A model generated the notes under the pieces. That model was not told where the DNA came from, did not search any database, and was given only the letters and a program-made list of their open reading frames with translations. A stretch of 64,000 nucleotides of DNA from Brachionus plicatilis (lineage: Eukaryota; Rotifera; Eurotatoria; Ploima; Brachionidae): positions 63,369 through 127,368 of the forward strand of contig QEOQ01000424.1 in NCBI GenBank assembly GCA_010279815.1. The letters are read 5' to 3'. This document shows positions 55,001-64,000 of the stretch, one piece after another (the stretch's first letter is position 1; each line of letters starts with the position of its first letter). Position numbers and translations under genes: made by a program.

Positions 55001-57236
55001 TTTATACTTTTAGAATGGTATTTGATTAAATCTCTCTCTCTAAAATACTTTCTTATGCAAAAATCATGCTAAAGATTAGATAAGGCTCTGCAAAAACTCA
55101 CTGAAAATGCGCATCATTAAAGCATCTTGAAGTTAAAGATCAATTCAAAATATCATTTCAATTCAAAGGGTTTATCTTTAAATATTAAAATTAATCTTTG
55201 AATTTATTTAAATAATTTTAATATAACATGCTTTACATGTTATGTAGATTAAAAAAATTAAATAATTAAAATAACTATTTTCTAAATCCATTGATAAAAT
55301 CGATTTTTATATTTAAATTTTTATAAATTGATTTTTTGTATAGGATATTTTGAAATTTTTTGATTCAAAAGTATTTGTATTTAGCACTCAAAATTAAAAA
55401 AAATTTAAAAATGAATTTCAAATATTAAAATTCCAAATAAGTAATAAAATGAATATAATATTTTTGGAATGGATTTTTTTTATTTTTTAAATCTACATAA
55501 CACGCAAAGCATTTTTCATACACAATTTTTTAATTAATTCAAGGATTAATTTTAATATTAAATTATTAACTCTTTGAATTGAAATGATATATTGAATTGA
55601 TCATCAACTTCAAGATGCAGTCTTTAAAAAGTATTTAATTCAACTGCACAATTTAATTGAAGAGTTTTAATCAAATATCATTCTAAAGTTATAAAAAAAT
55701 ACTTTTTGATCTTTTTTTTTTGATCCTAAACTTCAAGATGCAATTTTTTCTTCTTTTCCATTATTTTAAAATTTTTAAGAGAAAAAAAATTTTTTAAAAA
55801 TTTATTGCTATTGTGAAATTCAAATACAAATTGAACAAAAATTCGCTTTTTTTTGATAAAATGAAATTAAATTTATAAAAATATCCTGATAAAAATACTG
55901 CAATAATGTACAATATACTTTGTTGCATCTATATTGCCTAAAATAAAATAATCATTTTCTTTTTTTTTAGTTAATTAAACCAATTAAAATTTAAATCCTA
56001 TCGATATTTTATTTTTTGTCTTGTTAAAACATCAGAAAAATTGTTTAAAGAAATAGAAATGCAGCGAAGTATGATGCACTTTGTTTTTTTTTTACTTTAA
56101 TTTTAATTCATCAAAAAAGGAAGAATTTTTTTCTAATCTTTACTACGTATTTCACGGAACCCATTTTTTTTTTCTTTTTTTCCATTGTTTTAAAAATTTT
56201 GAGAGAAAATTTTAATTTAATCTCAATTTTTTAAAACTTTTAAAAAAAAAATTTAAGACCCCGATTTTGAAAATTTTATTCTCTTGTTATTTTTTTTCAT
56301 TTTTCACCCTTTCCAAATCATTAAATTTTTTATGAATTTTTAATTTAATTAGCTCTATTTTTTTAATTAAAAAAAATAATTTCAATGAACCCACTTTAAG
56401 AATTTTTTCAATTTTTTATCTTTTCTAAAATTACTAAAAATTATTAAAAAAATTTAGCTTATTGAAGTTTCAGATCAAATTTTAAGATCAAAACGATCAT
56501 TTAAAATTTTAAAACTTAATTTTTTTCTTAATTCTACGGATTAATAAAACTGTCTTCTTTTCATTTTTCTCATTTTTAAGAGAAAAACTTTTTGTTAATG
56601 ATTGAATAGAAAAAGACGATAATAAGAGAAAGGAAATGTTTTGATTTCGGGCTGAAATTTCTAAAAGCTGTCCCAGAGATTATTAATATTAAAAATTGAG
56701 AAAATAAACAGGAAGAATAAAATGTTTATATTTAGGCTATTTTGGATTCTTTTTTCTAAAAAATTAAAATTAAAATTTTTGATTAAATTAGCTAAAATAA
56801 ATTTAAGAATAAACTTAAGGAAAAAATTTTTAAAAATATTTAAAAAAAACTGGAATCAAATAATATTTTTTTTTCAGGCAATTGATTTTGCGCTGCAGAA
56901 GGCCAATGATTCGGCAATGGATTTGATGGTTGAATTTTTTGAGAAATTGTGCCGAACAGTAGTTGTTACTTACGACCAGTTTAAAATGGTAGGTTTCTCA
57001 TTTTGGTGTTGAAAAAGTCACTGATGGATTTTAAGGGTCTGGTTAGAGTAGTGGATATAATTCAGGACATTTGCTTGGACGTTCCGAACGCCATGGTAAT
57101 GCTAGAGAAGATGATGAACAAGTGCGATTCTCGAGGATTTATCAACGAGAGTATTTTGGATGTGATGCCAAATCGAAGCCGCAAGAGGTTTGTGTCCGAG
57201 GGAGATGGCGGAAAAATCAAAGAAGATGTATATTAG
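52032..57236 (+). CDS. PDCD4: Programmed cell death protein 4
   Basis: Exons 52032-53084, 56878-56988 and 57036-57236. Introns are 3.8 kb and 47 nt. Joined length is 1365 nt, 454 residues (human 469). The N-terminal low-complexity region is followed by the conserved KHTWGAPG and DPNYDSEE motifs. MA3 domain 1 spans about residues 143-260, and MA3 domain 2 about 306-425 (LKELNVPHFHHELVFEAI spans the first intron). The C-terminus RKRFVSEGDGGKIK retains the serine that Akt phosphorylates in mammals (Ser457). The mammalian DSGxxS degron is not visible. Family role: binds the eIF4A helicase through both MA3 domains, blocking cap-dependent translation. The first ~600 nt of exon 1 are GC-rich with C-ending codons, fading to A/T-ending codons downstream. 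Start context CCCAACCATGCC is good. Confidence 0.97.
53100..54930. repeat. ~57-bp A/T minisatellite in PDCD4 intron 1
   Basis: Many diverged copies of a unit built from TTCATTTTAATTTTTTCTTC, then TTTTCTATTATTTTAAAAAT, then a T-run, some with TTCCGAGAGAAAAAA. Array length is about 1.5 kb excluding the fold-back inserted at 54247-54582. It briefly resumes at 55742-55800. Confidence 0.85.
54247..54582. mobile_element. Fold-back element inside the minisatellite
   Basis: TTTGTGAAGTTCAGTTCAAA at the left is mirrored at the right end (TTTGAACTGAACTTCACAAA). Arms exceed 110 nt with few mismatches. The minisatellite continues on both sides, so it is an insertion. Confidence 0.88.
54955..55741. mobile_element. 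Outer fold-back element (GCATCTT ends)
   Basis: Left GCATCTTTAAGTTTATGATC is mirrored by GATCCTAAACTTCAAGATGC at 55722-55741. The arms continue through TAGAATGGTATTTGATTAAA and its mirror. Minisatellite sequence flanks it. It contains the next element. Confidence 0.78.
55122..55618. mobile_element. Inner fold-back element (GCATCTTGAAGTT family)
   Basis: Left GCATCTTGAAGTTAAAGATC and right GATCATCAACTTCAAGATGC. Arms contain TAACATGCTTTACATGTTAT-type sequence. The same family recurs at 57861-58340 and as a solo arm at 10150. Confidence 0.8.
55801..56877. other. Rest of PDCD4 intron 1
   Basis: A/T-rich. 56470-56523 is repeated at 58349-58397 (shared AAGATCAAAACGATCATTTA-type segment). An ATG-led frame at 56722 runs into exon 2 but is intron read-through. 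Confidence 0.5.
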
Positions 57237-57860
57237 TGTTGAATATACTTTGTCTAGTTTATAGTTTGGAAATAGATGTTTTGAAATATTAATTGAGATA
57301 TTTTAAAAAGAAAATTCATTTTGCTTATTTATTTTTTTTTTTTTTCAATCAATTTAAAATGTTGATAAAAAAGTTATGTAAATTTTATCGAAAAAAAATA
57401 AACCAAAAAAATTTTCATGATTTTTTATTACTTGCTTCACCTATTTACAGATTTAATTGAAGTTAAGATTTTGTTAGCTAAATTAATGAATATTTGCAGC
57501 TTAATAAAATATAAAAAATTTTTTAGACAAGAAGAAAATAAAGTTAAAGATAATTTTTAATATTAAATATAAAATTGTTCTTTGCTATTATATTCAAATA
57601 TTAAAAACAAATATATTCAAAGATCATTTGTAGACTAAATTTTTTATTAAACAACAAAAGCTTTCTTGTTTGTAAATTTGATTAATTTAAAAAAAAAAGA
57701 TAGTATTAAATTTTCAATTTATTAGCACAAACTTTCAAATAAACCAAATTTCTAATATTTTTTTCTTGAGTTGATGAAGATATTGAAGACGATAATTCTG
57801 ACATTTTTATTGATTTCAAAATAAAAATTCCTATTAAAATGGCAAATTGAAGTTTCTGAG
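57237..57860. other. Downstream of PDCD4
   Basis: 3' UTR and A/T-rich spacer. No structure recognised. Confidence 0.4.
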
Positions 57861-58340
57861 GCATCTTGAAGTTGATGATCAATTCAAAGAGTTTATCTTT
57901 AAATATTAAAATTATTCTTTAAATTTATTCAAATAATTTAAATTTAAAATTCTCTGCATGTTATGTAGATTTAAAAACATAAAATATTTTTAAAAAAATA
58001 TTATCTCAATCCATTGATAAAATTGATTTTTAGAATTTAAATTTATGCACTGATTTTTGTAGAGTTTATTTTAAAATTTTTTATTTCAAAAGTATTTGTA
58101 TCTAGCATTCAAAATTAAAAATAAAATTTAAAAATGAATTTCAGATATAAAACTCCAAATAAGTAATTAAATGAAAAGATCGATTTTTCAATCAAATATT
58201 TTCGAAAAAGAAAATTTATTCTTTTTTTAAATCTGCATAACATGTAAAGCATCTTACATTAAAATTATTTAAAATAATGCAAAGATTAGTTTTAATATCT
58301 AATGATAAACTCTTTGAATTTAAATGATAACTTGAATTGA
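57861..58340. mobile_element. Fold-back element (GCATCTTGAAGTT family, second copy)
   Basis: Left GCATCTTGAAGTTGATGATC, internal CTGCATGTTATGTAGATTT and its mirror AATCTGCATAACATGTAAAG. The right terminus is degraded near 58340. Co-linear with 55122-55618. Confidence 0.75.
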
Positions 58341-58818
58341 GCATTTCTGATCAAATTTTAAAATCAAAACGATCATTTAAAATTTTAAAGCTTAATTAAT
58401 CTAATGATTTTGATAATTTTTAAGAAATAAATGCTAAACATTACTAGACTATAATATTATTTTTCAACTTAAATAAATTATAAATTTTAAAAAAATATTT
58501 TTTTTTCTTTCAAAGTTAGTTTTTATTAAAATCAATTAAATATTAAAACCTATTAAAGTTCAATAAAAAGAGACATCTTAAAATTTTAACTATGAAAATA
58601 AACTTATAAATTTATTTAGTAATTGCTTTGGAAAAAATTTATTTTTGCTCTTTTGTTAAAAAAAATATTAGAATTTATATTTTGATCTTTAGATCTTGGT
58701 CTCAAACTTCAGTTTGCCGAAAATTTAAGAAATTCTTTTATTAAATTCTCTCTAATTTAAAATTTTTTTTTCTTTGCCCAAAAGTTCAATAAAAAGGGAC
58801 ATTTTAAAATCTTAAATA
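58341..58818. other. AT-rich spacer
   Basis: Contains the direct-repeat copy noted under PDCD4 intron 1. Otherwise nothing is seen. Confidence 0.4.
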
Positions 58819-59137
58819 CAGTACTGCTATGATAAACAGTTTTTACGTAATTTTACGTGAAATTACGTTATTAATTATTCTTTGTCGATAATATTTGACT
58901 CATTTCTTTTAAACAAAGATTAAATCTACCCCAAATTTGATTTTATCGGAAGCTGATGCCGAAATGGCGGTCAAAGATTTCGAAAAATCTTTAACCAAAG
59001 AAAAATGCCAAAATTATATAAATCATTTAAAAAAGGTTTTTATTAGTTTTTATTTTCAGCAATTTGAAGTTTATGATCAATTTTTGATGCTCAAAATGAT
59101 CAAATCAAACTAAAACTGTTAAATTAGCTGCTATTTC

Positions 59138-59998
59138 TTAATAGAATTAATGCAGAGATACATTTTTGGATTTAAGATACAGTCATCCTTCGATTATGTC
59201 ACGGTGTTTGTTCCAGCCAAAAATGGGGATATAATCAGATTGGGACATAATAAAAAAAAATTTGATTTATAGAATTTATTACATTTACAAAAACATAATT
59301 AGTATAATACAAAACATAATTATTTATTAAATAACAAAACGGAATAAAATAATTTGAATAAAACATTAACTAAGAAAATTTGTAATTTTTGGTTGAACCA
59401 AATTTTTCAACGCTTCAGCGTGACAATTTTTAAAAAGGTCTCTAATAGATTTTATCTTGTCTGATTCAACAGACTTAAACTTTTCAAAAAAACTAATACA
59501 ATTAGTTTTACTAATACGTTTTTGTCCCGGCATTTTTTTTTTATTATTCAAAAAAATAAACTTATTGTGAACTTTAAATAAATGAGGCGTGCTTTCGAGA
59601 AAACGGGACATAATAAAGTAAGAATTATAATTACAAAATATTGCACTGTTCTTTATTTTTTGATGACATAATGAAATTATGGGACTAATTATTGGGACAT
59701 AACAAAACTCACTTTACAATGTAAGGTATTATAAGAAATCCGTTCTTGAAGATTTTTGGGATAAATTCAAAATGGGACTTAATAGGGACGTGACATAATA
59801 AAAAGATGACTGTACTATGTTAAATAAAAGAATAAACTCTGTACTGTAATATCAAAATGCACAATGCAGAGTGCACACCATCGAAATGATGCTATTTTAA
59901 GTTGATAATTTTTTGCAGACTTTCGCAGTTTTTACCTTAAAATGTAACAAAGTATGTTACAACCAAAAATTTACCTCTGCACTAATTCTATTAAAAAA
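59138..59998. mobile_element. Fold-back split by a pogo-type insertion
   Basis: Left TTAATAGAATTAATGCAGAG followed by ATACATTTTTGG is mirrored at 59962-59998 (CCAAAAATTTACCTCTGCAC...). The arms are separated by the pogo-type element below, which sits just inside the left arm. Confidence 0.6.
59180..59812 (-). mobile_element. pogo/Tigger-like element with transposase C-terminus
   Basis: Ends CAGTCATCCTTCGATTATGT and the complement ending AAAAGATGACTG, flanked by TA. Minus strand 59611-59366 is an 81-codon ORF ending LKNLVQPKITNFLS-stop, the type of C-terminus seen in pogo/Tigger transposases. The catalytic core is absent. Confidence 0.83.
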
Positions 59999-60443
59999 TT
60001 AAAATTTATTTTCAATTTAATCTTTAAAAAAAATTTTAATAAAAATTGAGGTAATTAAAGTGGTTATAGAAATAAATGGAGATTGGTCGAATTATTGAAC
60101 TATATTGGGCTGTGTACAATTGAAATTTTTTTTTTTTTTGCCTTTTAGTTTATTGTTTGTAATTAACTTTTTTAAAATTTGAACAAAATTTACTTTTTTT
60201 TACTTTTTTTACTAAAAATTACCAATATTAAATAAAATATCACGTAAAATTATGTGAAAAAAGTAAATTCTTTTTTTTTCAAATTCAGGCCCAAAAAATT
60301 AAAAAAATGTCAAAAAAGTCAAAAAATGTCAAAATTCTCAAAAAAATAGTATTTTTTGGAATTTTTACTTTTCACAAAAATTTACGTAATTTCCGGTAAT
60401 TTTACGTGAAATTACGTAAAAACAGTTTATCATAGCAGTACTC

Positions 60444-61076
60444 TATATGCTTTATAATATATGCTTTTGAAAAAATTTATTCTTTCTCTATTATTAAAAA
60501 AATTGTTAAAATTTACATTTTGATCTCAATCAAAATTTAATTTGCTATTATAGAATTCTATACTGCAGTCTTATAACTACTACTACTACTGCTACTACTA
60601 CTATTGTATGAGATTTTTGTTAAAAATAAAAATTATTTTTTTTGATTTTTACATTTGATTTTAATAGCCCTATAAATAAAATTCGAAGAAAAATTTGAAA
60701 AATGGTTATTTTAATTTTAATTTTAGCTTCAATGCCGCATTTGCCGTAAAATCTGTATTTTAATGCGGACTCGAAGTTTAAAAGATATCTTTAGAGCATG
60801 CAATGGAAGTTAAAAATCATGTTTCGAGTTGTGAGATCTGCAGATATATTAAATAACTTATCATCAGTTGGGTTGGATAGTTACGAAAAAAATGTTTGAG
60901 CTCAGTTTTTTATCCAAAGGTAGTTTGGAAATTTAATTTTTCAAGAGTCTAGCTTAACTTTTATCCATTCAAAATAAAATAAACTAACTTAAAGAAATTA
61001 ATTTGATTGAAGTTGATATTAAAAAAATTATTTTTTACACTTTTATTTACTGGCAATTAATTTTGAAAAAAAAAAA
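60444..61076. other. Gene-free, with CTA microsatellite and a Cys-rich trace
   Basis: 60577-60605 is a short CTA/ACT microsatellite. 60727-60840 on the plus strand reads LQCRICRKICILMRTRSL, then a frame-shifted HAMEVKNHVSSCEIC, suggestive of a decayed zinc finger, but too short to assign. Confidence 0.4.
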
Positions 61077-63344
61077 CTAAACAATAGCTGACAAGAAAGC
61101 TTTAATACCTAGAAAATTTTCAGGAGCCACATAAACCATTCTATCTTCTGGCAAAGTAAATCCATAATAATAGTCCGGAGTGCCGGGACCTGGTCTCAAC
61201 TCGATCACATAACCATACTTTATATTCTCAGCACCTTTGGCCCTTTTTCAAAATAATTAATTGAGAAATTTAATTTTTTTTTTAATCTCACCAGTCGCCC
61301 GAACTTCCAGTGTTGACATCTAAAATAAGCATTTATAAAAAATACAAAATTTTAATAAAAAAAAAAATAAAAAATTACACAATAATTGAGAAGAAGATCC
61401 AACAACAAAATCAGACCCTAACAAAAAAATTGAAAAAAAAAAAACAAAATAAATTTTTTTAAAAAACCATTAAATCTTTTGATTGCATCAGCACCAATTT
61501 TAGCTTTGGCAATAATGTCATCATTATCATCTGGTACTTCGAGCGGTGAGTGACCCCATTGAGTTAACCTTAGAGTAAATTATTATTATATTTTTAAAAA
61601 ATTGTATTTTTGTATTTACCACCAACAGCCATAAGAATGAACGGAGATGAAAGCGTCCCATTCTCCAGTTTTGTCTTGAATAGCTTTGATTACTCCTTTT
61701 GTTTCTAGTTCTGAACCGGCTGATTTTCCAGCGTGAGTTTCAGAGCAAGGATTTGTGCTACTTCCACCAGTCTTAAATTTAAAAATTTTAAATTTTAAAA
61801 AGTCTTTCTAGATTTTAGAAAAGTAAAATTTATGTGTTTTTTTTTTCATTGTAGTAAAATTTTTTCCTTTAATTTATCTTTAATGGAAGTATGCTAAATA
61901 AAAACAGAAAAATAATATTTTAAAATAAAAGTCTTCTTAAAATTTTTTGAAGCAATGTTTTTTTGATCAAATAGCTAAAGTATTAAAAAAAAATAATTCT
62001 AAAAACCAGTCTTTTTCATTTCCTTGATATTATTCTATTAAATGGAAAAGATTAATAAAAAAGAAGTGATTAAAGATTGTTAAAATTTATCATGATCTTT
62101 TTTGAAATTTTAAAATGATTTCTAATTGACTTTTCCCCTTCAAAATTAATTAGAAAAAATTTTAAAAGATTTTAAAAATTAATATTAAGAATTATAAAGC
62201 TATTTAATTGTTGAGATATCATTAAAAATATCCAAGTAAAAGAATTAAATAAAAATTACCAGCCATCTGTACGGAAAGTTTCGGTTCAAATCAGTGCCAA
62301 CACAACTTGAAAATTGATTCGGAGATCGATTTTTTCTCCACAATCTTGACTTTGAAAAACTTGTATTAAAAAAAATTTTTTTAAATTTAAAATTACTGTT
62401 GTTTGAGAATATTCATAGCCATCTGGGTTAAGCAATGGAGTTATATGAATTTCGTATTTGTTCATTATGGCAACTGTCTCTGGTTCACCAGATCTGTATT
62501 CTCTAATAAACTTTAAAATATTTAAAACAAAATAAAAAAAAAAAATTTTATTTATTTTACTCTATCAATTAAATAGACACATGATGCCGGTGAAACCCAT
62601 TCTCTCTTTAAAAAAATATTATTTATTTTATATTTTTTTTTTAATTTAAAAACTTACTGCATGAATTCCACAATCAATCCAAATACTTCTAGTAGTAGTG
62701 GGGGTCTTTAAGACAATGGCCTTTAGGTTGCGATTCTGGTAGGTCTTTCCGTAAACGTAAGAGCTGGCAATATCTGAATTAGCAGCCACAGTGCTGTCAA
62801 TAAAACTTAAAATCTTTAAAAAAAAGTCTGATAAAAAATTAAATTAGAAAAAAAAAGAAATAATACTTCAGTGTATCTGGCATATTTGAGAATAATGTTT
62901 CGGTCATTTTTTGCCCGCACCATCGATCTTGCTTGTTCATTTATTTTACTTTAAATAGTCAAAATTAAATAAAAAAATTTAATTTTTTTCTAAAATACTT
63001 TTGAATGTTGCGTTCTACCACTTGGTATTTTATTTTTAGATTGTCAAAAAGTTGGCTGTATTTGGCAAAAGCTTGTGGTGATAGTAGAACAATGGCAATT
63101 TTTACATCTTTCTTTGCCAAATTCCACAAATCGAACTTTAAATTTTTTTTATTTTAAATAAAAATTTTAAAAATTCATTTTATGTTACTTCAGAGTCAGC
63201 CTCCTCTAAATCATGTACCAATTTAACTTGGTCATCTGTTTCTAGACGAATTTCGACTAATTTAAAGTTGTCATAATTGGTCGGTTCGCTTAGAGCGATG
63301 ACCAGAAAGCCAGCTAGCAAAATTCCTGTGATTATTTTAAGCAT
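61077..63344 (-). CDS. Secreted zinc carboxypeptidase (M14A, CPA/CPB-like)
   Basis: Twelve small exons: 63344-63189, 63135-62999, 62948-62867, 62813-62658, 62605-62561, 62510-62397, 62349-62260, 61771-61620, 61568-61468, 61417-61379, 61319-61292, 61242-61077. All junctions are GT..AG, phases agree, and the total is 1266 nt, 421 residues, a typical procarboxypeptidase length. Signal peptide at residues 1-19; activation propeptide to about 110. Zinc ligands are in CGIHAREW (His, Glu) and SVHSYG (His). Substrate residues lie in RLWRKNRS and DLNRNF. The mobile Tyr is in [12 protein letters not shown], and the catalytic Glu in YVIELRP. The residue at bovine position 255 (Ile in CPA, Asp in CPB) is Gly, so specificity is open. 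Role: removal of C-terminal residues from peptides, likely digestive. Exon 11 is only 28 nt. Confidence 0.95.
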
Positions 63345-63618
63345 TTTAGAATAAAGATTTTAAAATTGATCAATTTATAGACTTTTGGTGAAAAAGAGAC
63401 ATTTGTTTTTAGACTTAGGTGATAAAAATCAGTTGTTGCTTCAGTATTGTTTCGTAATTGATTTTAGATCATCAAAAATAATAAAATTAAATTTTAAAAA
63501 ATAAGTTATTTTCTCAACTGTTTTTTTATTTTAAAAATTTCAAAAAATTAGATTTTAAAAATTTCGTTTGAGAAAATTTGAACTTAAATTAAGTTGGTCT
63601 GAACTAGTTAACATTTTG
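63345..63618. promoter_or_regulatory. Upstream region of the carboxypeptidase gene
   Basis: A/T-rich, with the minus-strand promoter and 5' UTR presumed here. No element is assignable. Confidence 0.35.
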
Positions 63619-63686
63619 CTATGCTTCGACTTTTGGAATAAGAATGGAGTCAAGATATCCAGGATCTTCTTGATTGCTCGCAGTAT
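63619..63686 (-). CDS. Possible terminal exon of an upstream gene
   Basis: After a TTGAATTCCAG acceptor, 68 nt encode TASNQEDPGYLDSILIPKVE-Ala and TAG in one frame, with coding-like composition in A/T-rich surroundings. If real, the rest of the gene lies beyond 64000. No family recognised. Confidence 0.3.
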
Positions 63687-64000
63687 CTGGAATTCAATTA
63701 ACAATGGAGCACTTAACAAAAAATAAATAGCTATTTTACTAAAATTTAATGATGTATTAAAATTGTTATTTTATTATTAAAAATGAAGTTGTAATAATTT
63801 CCAGGTAAGTTGGAACCGAACTTAATTTTCCTTCAAATCGAATTTTTTATAGTAAAAAAAAACAAGTTGTGAAACTAAAGTTATTTTTAGTATTTTTATT
63901 AAAGCGACTTCATTCAATTTGTTTTGAATATTTTTTTTTTCCAAAATTTAAAAATATACTAGAATTTAATAAATAAATTTTTGAACTTATTTTTTTTAAT
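63687..64000. other. AT-rich window end
   Basis: 63778-63840 has a short open stretch (FEGKLSSVPTYLEIITTS, minus) and, on the plus strand, a donor-like CAGGTAAGT. Neither can be tied to a gene. Confidence 0.3.

Larger units (their letters stand above)
58819..60443 (+). mobile_element. TTACGTAA-rich Tc1/mariner-like element (second copy)
   Basis: Ends CAGTACTGCTATGATAAACA and the complement ending TATCATAGCAGTACTC, with TA on each side. 58945-59035 on the plus strand is the transposase C-terminal segment found at 20480-20325 (LSEADAEMAVKDFEKSLTKE). The catalytic NPIKLMWNDL part has been deleted here. The interior is interrupted by two further nested elements. Confidence 0.82.

Noticed and set aside
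56722..57035. ATG-led ORF beginning at 56722 and another at 57003
   Set aside because: Read-through from intron sequence into PDCD4 exons 2 and 3. Splice sites and homology define the exons.

Overview
The window is nuclear DNA from an animal. It is very AT-rich, with long A/T homopolymers. Protein-coding genes are interrupted by tiny spliceosomal introns (about 47-65 nt) with GT..AG ends, plus a few multi-kilobase introns packed with transposable elements. The gene set (EXOC2/Sec5, PDCD4, a sigma-class glutathione S-transferase, a DUF2358/C6orf136-type protein, a secreted M14 carboxypeptidase, a secreted WD40 protein) is metazoan and fits a protostome. Base composition, intron size and repeat load make a monogonont rotifer (Brachionus-like) my best guess; that is inference, not something the sequence proves.

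Layout: 1-0.39 kb, 3' end of a LINE (-). 0.68-1.31 kb, sigma GST (-). 3.5-6.3 kb, LINE reverse-transcriptase (RT) relic, a hAT element with a BED finger, and a MITE. 6.6-7.5 kb, DUF2358 gene (+, 3 exons). 7.7-9.8 kb, a fold-back element, one end of a TTACGTAA-rich element and a LINE 3' end. 10.3-23.6 kb, complete EXOC2 (-, 6 exons), whose two ~5 kb introns hold hAT, pogo/Tigger-like and Tc1-like elements. 24-43 kb, no host gene found: a zinc-finger transposon, two long LINEs (26.8-30.7 and 34.3-37.8 kb, both -), a gypsy gag relic, decayed LINE pieces, minisatellites and an assembly gap. 44.3-45.4 kb, signal peptide plus PAN/Apple-like domain plus six WD40 blades (+, 2 exons). 46.7-51.0 kb, a dense cluster of fold-backs and MITEs. 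52.0-57.2 kb, complete PDCD4 (+, 3 exons), with an intron made of a ~57-bp minisatellite interrupted by fold-backs. 57.9-60.4 kb, nested transposons. 61.1-63.3 kb, complete 12-exon secreted zinc carboxypeptidase (-), assembled exon by exon because no exon forms a long ORF. A possible last exon of a further gene lies at 63.6 kb.

The host genes look like unrelated housekeeping and secretory genes. There is no operon-like or pathway clustering. EXOC2 acts in exocyst vesicle tethering, PDCD4 in translational control through eIF4A, GST in detoxification or prostaglandin-type chemistry, and the carboxypeptidase in extracellular or gut protein digestion. The function of the WD40 fusion is unknown. 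The most unusual items are the secreted PAN-like/WD40 fusion, the LINE 3' hairpins with compensatory base changes, and the TTACGTAA-rich inverted-repeat element family.
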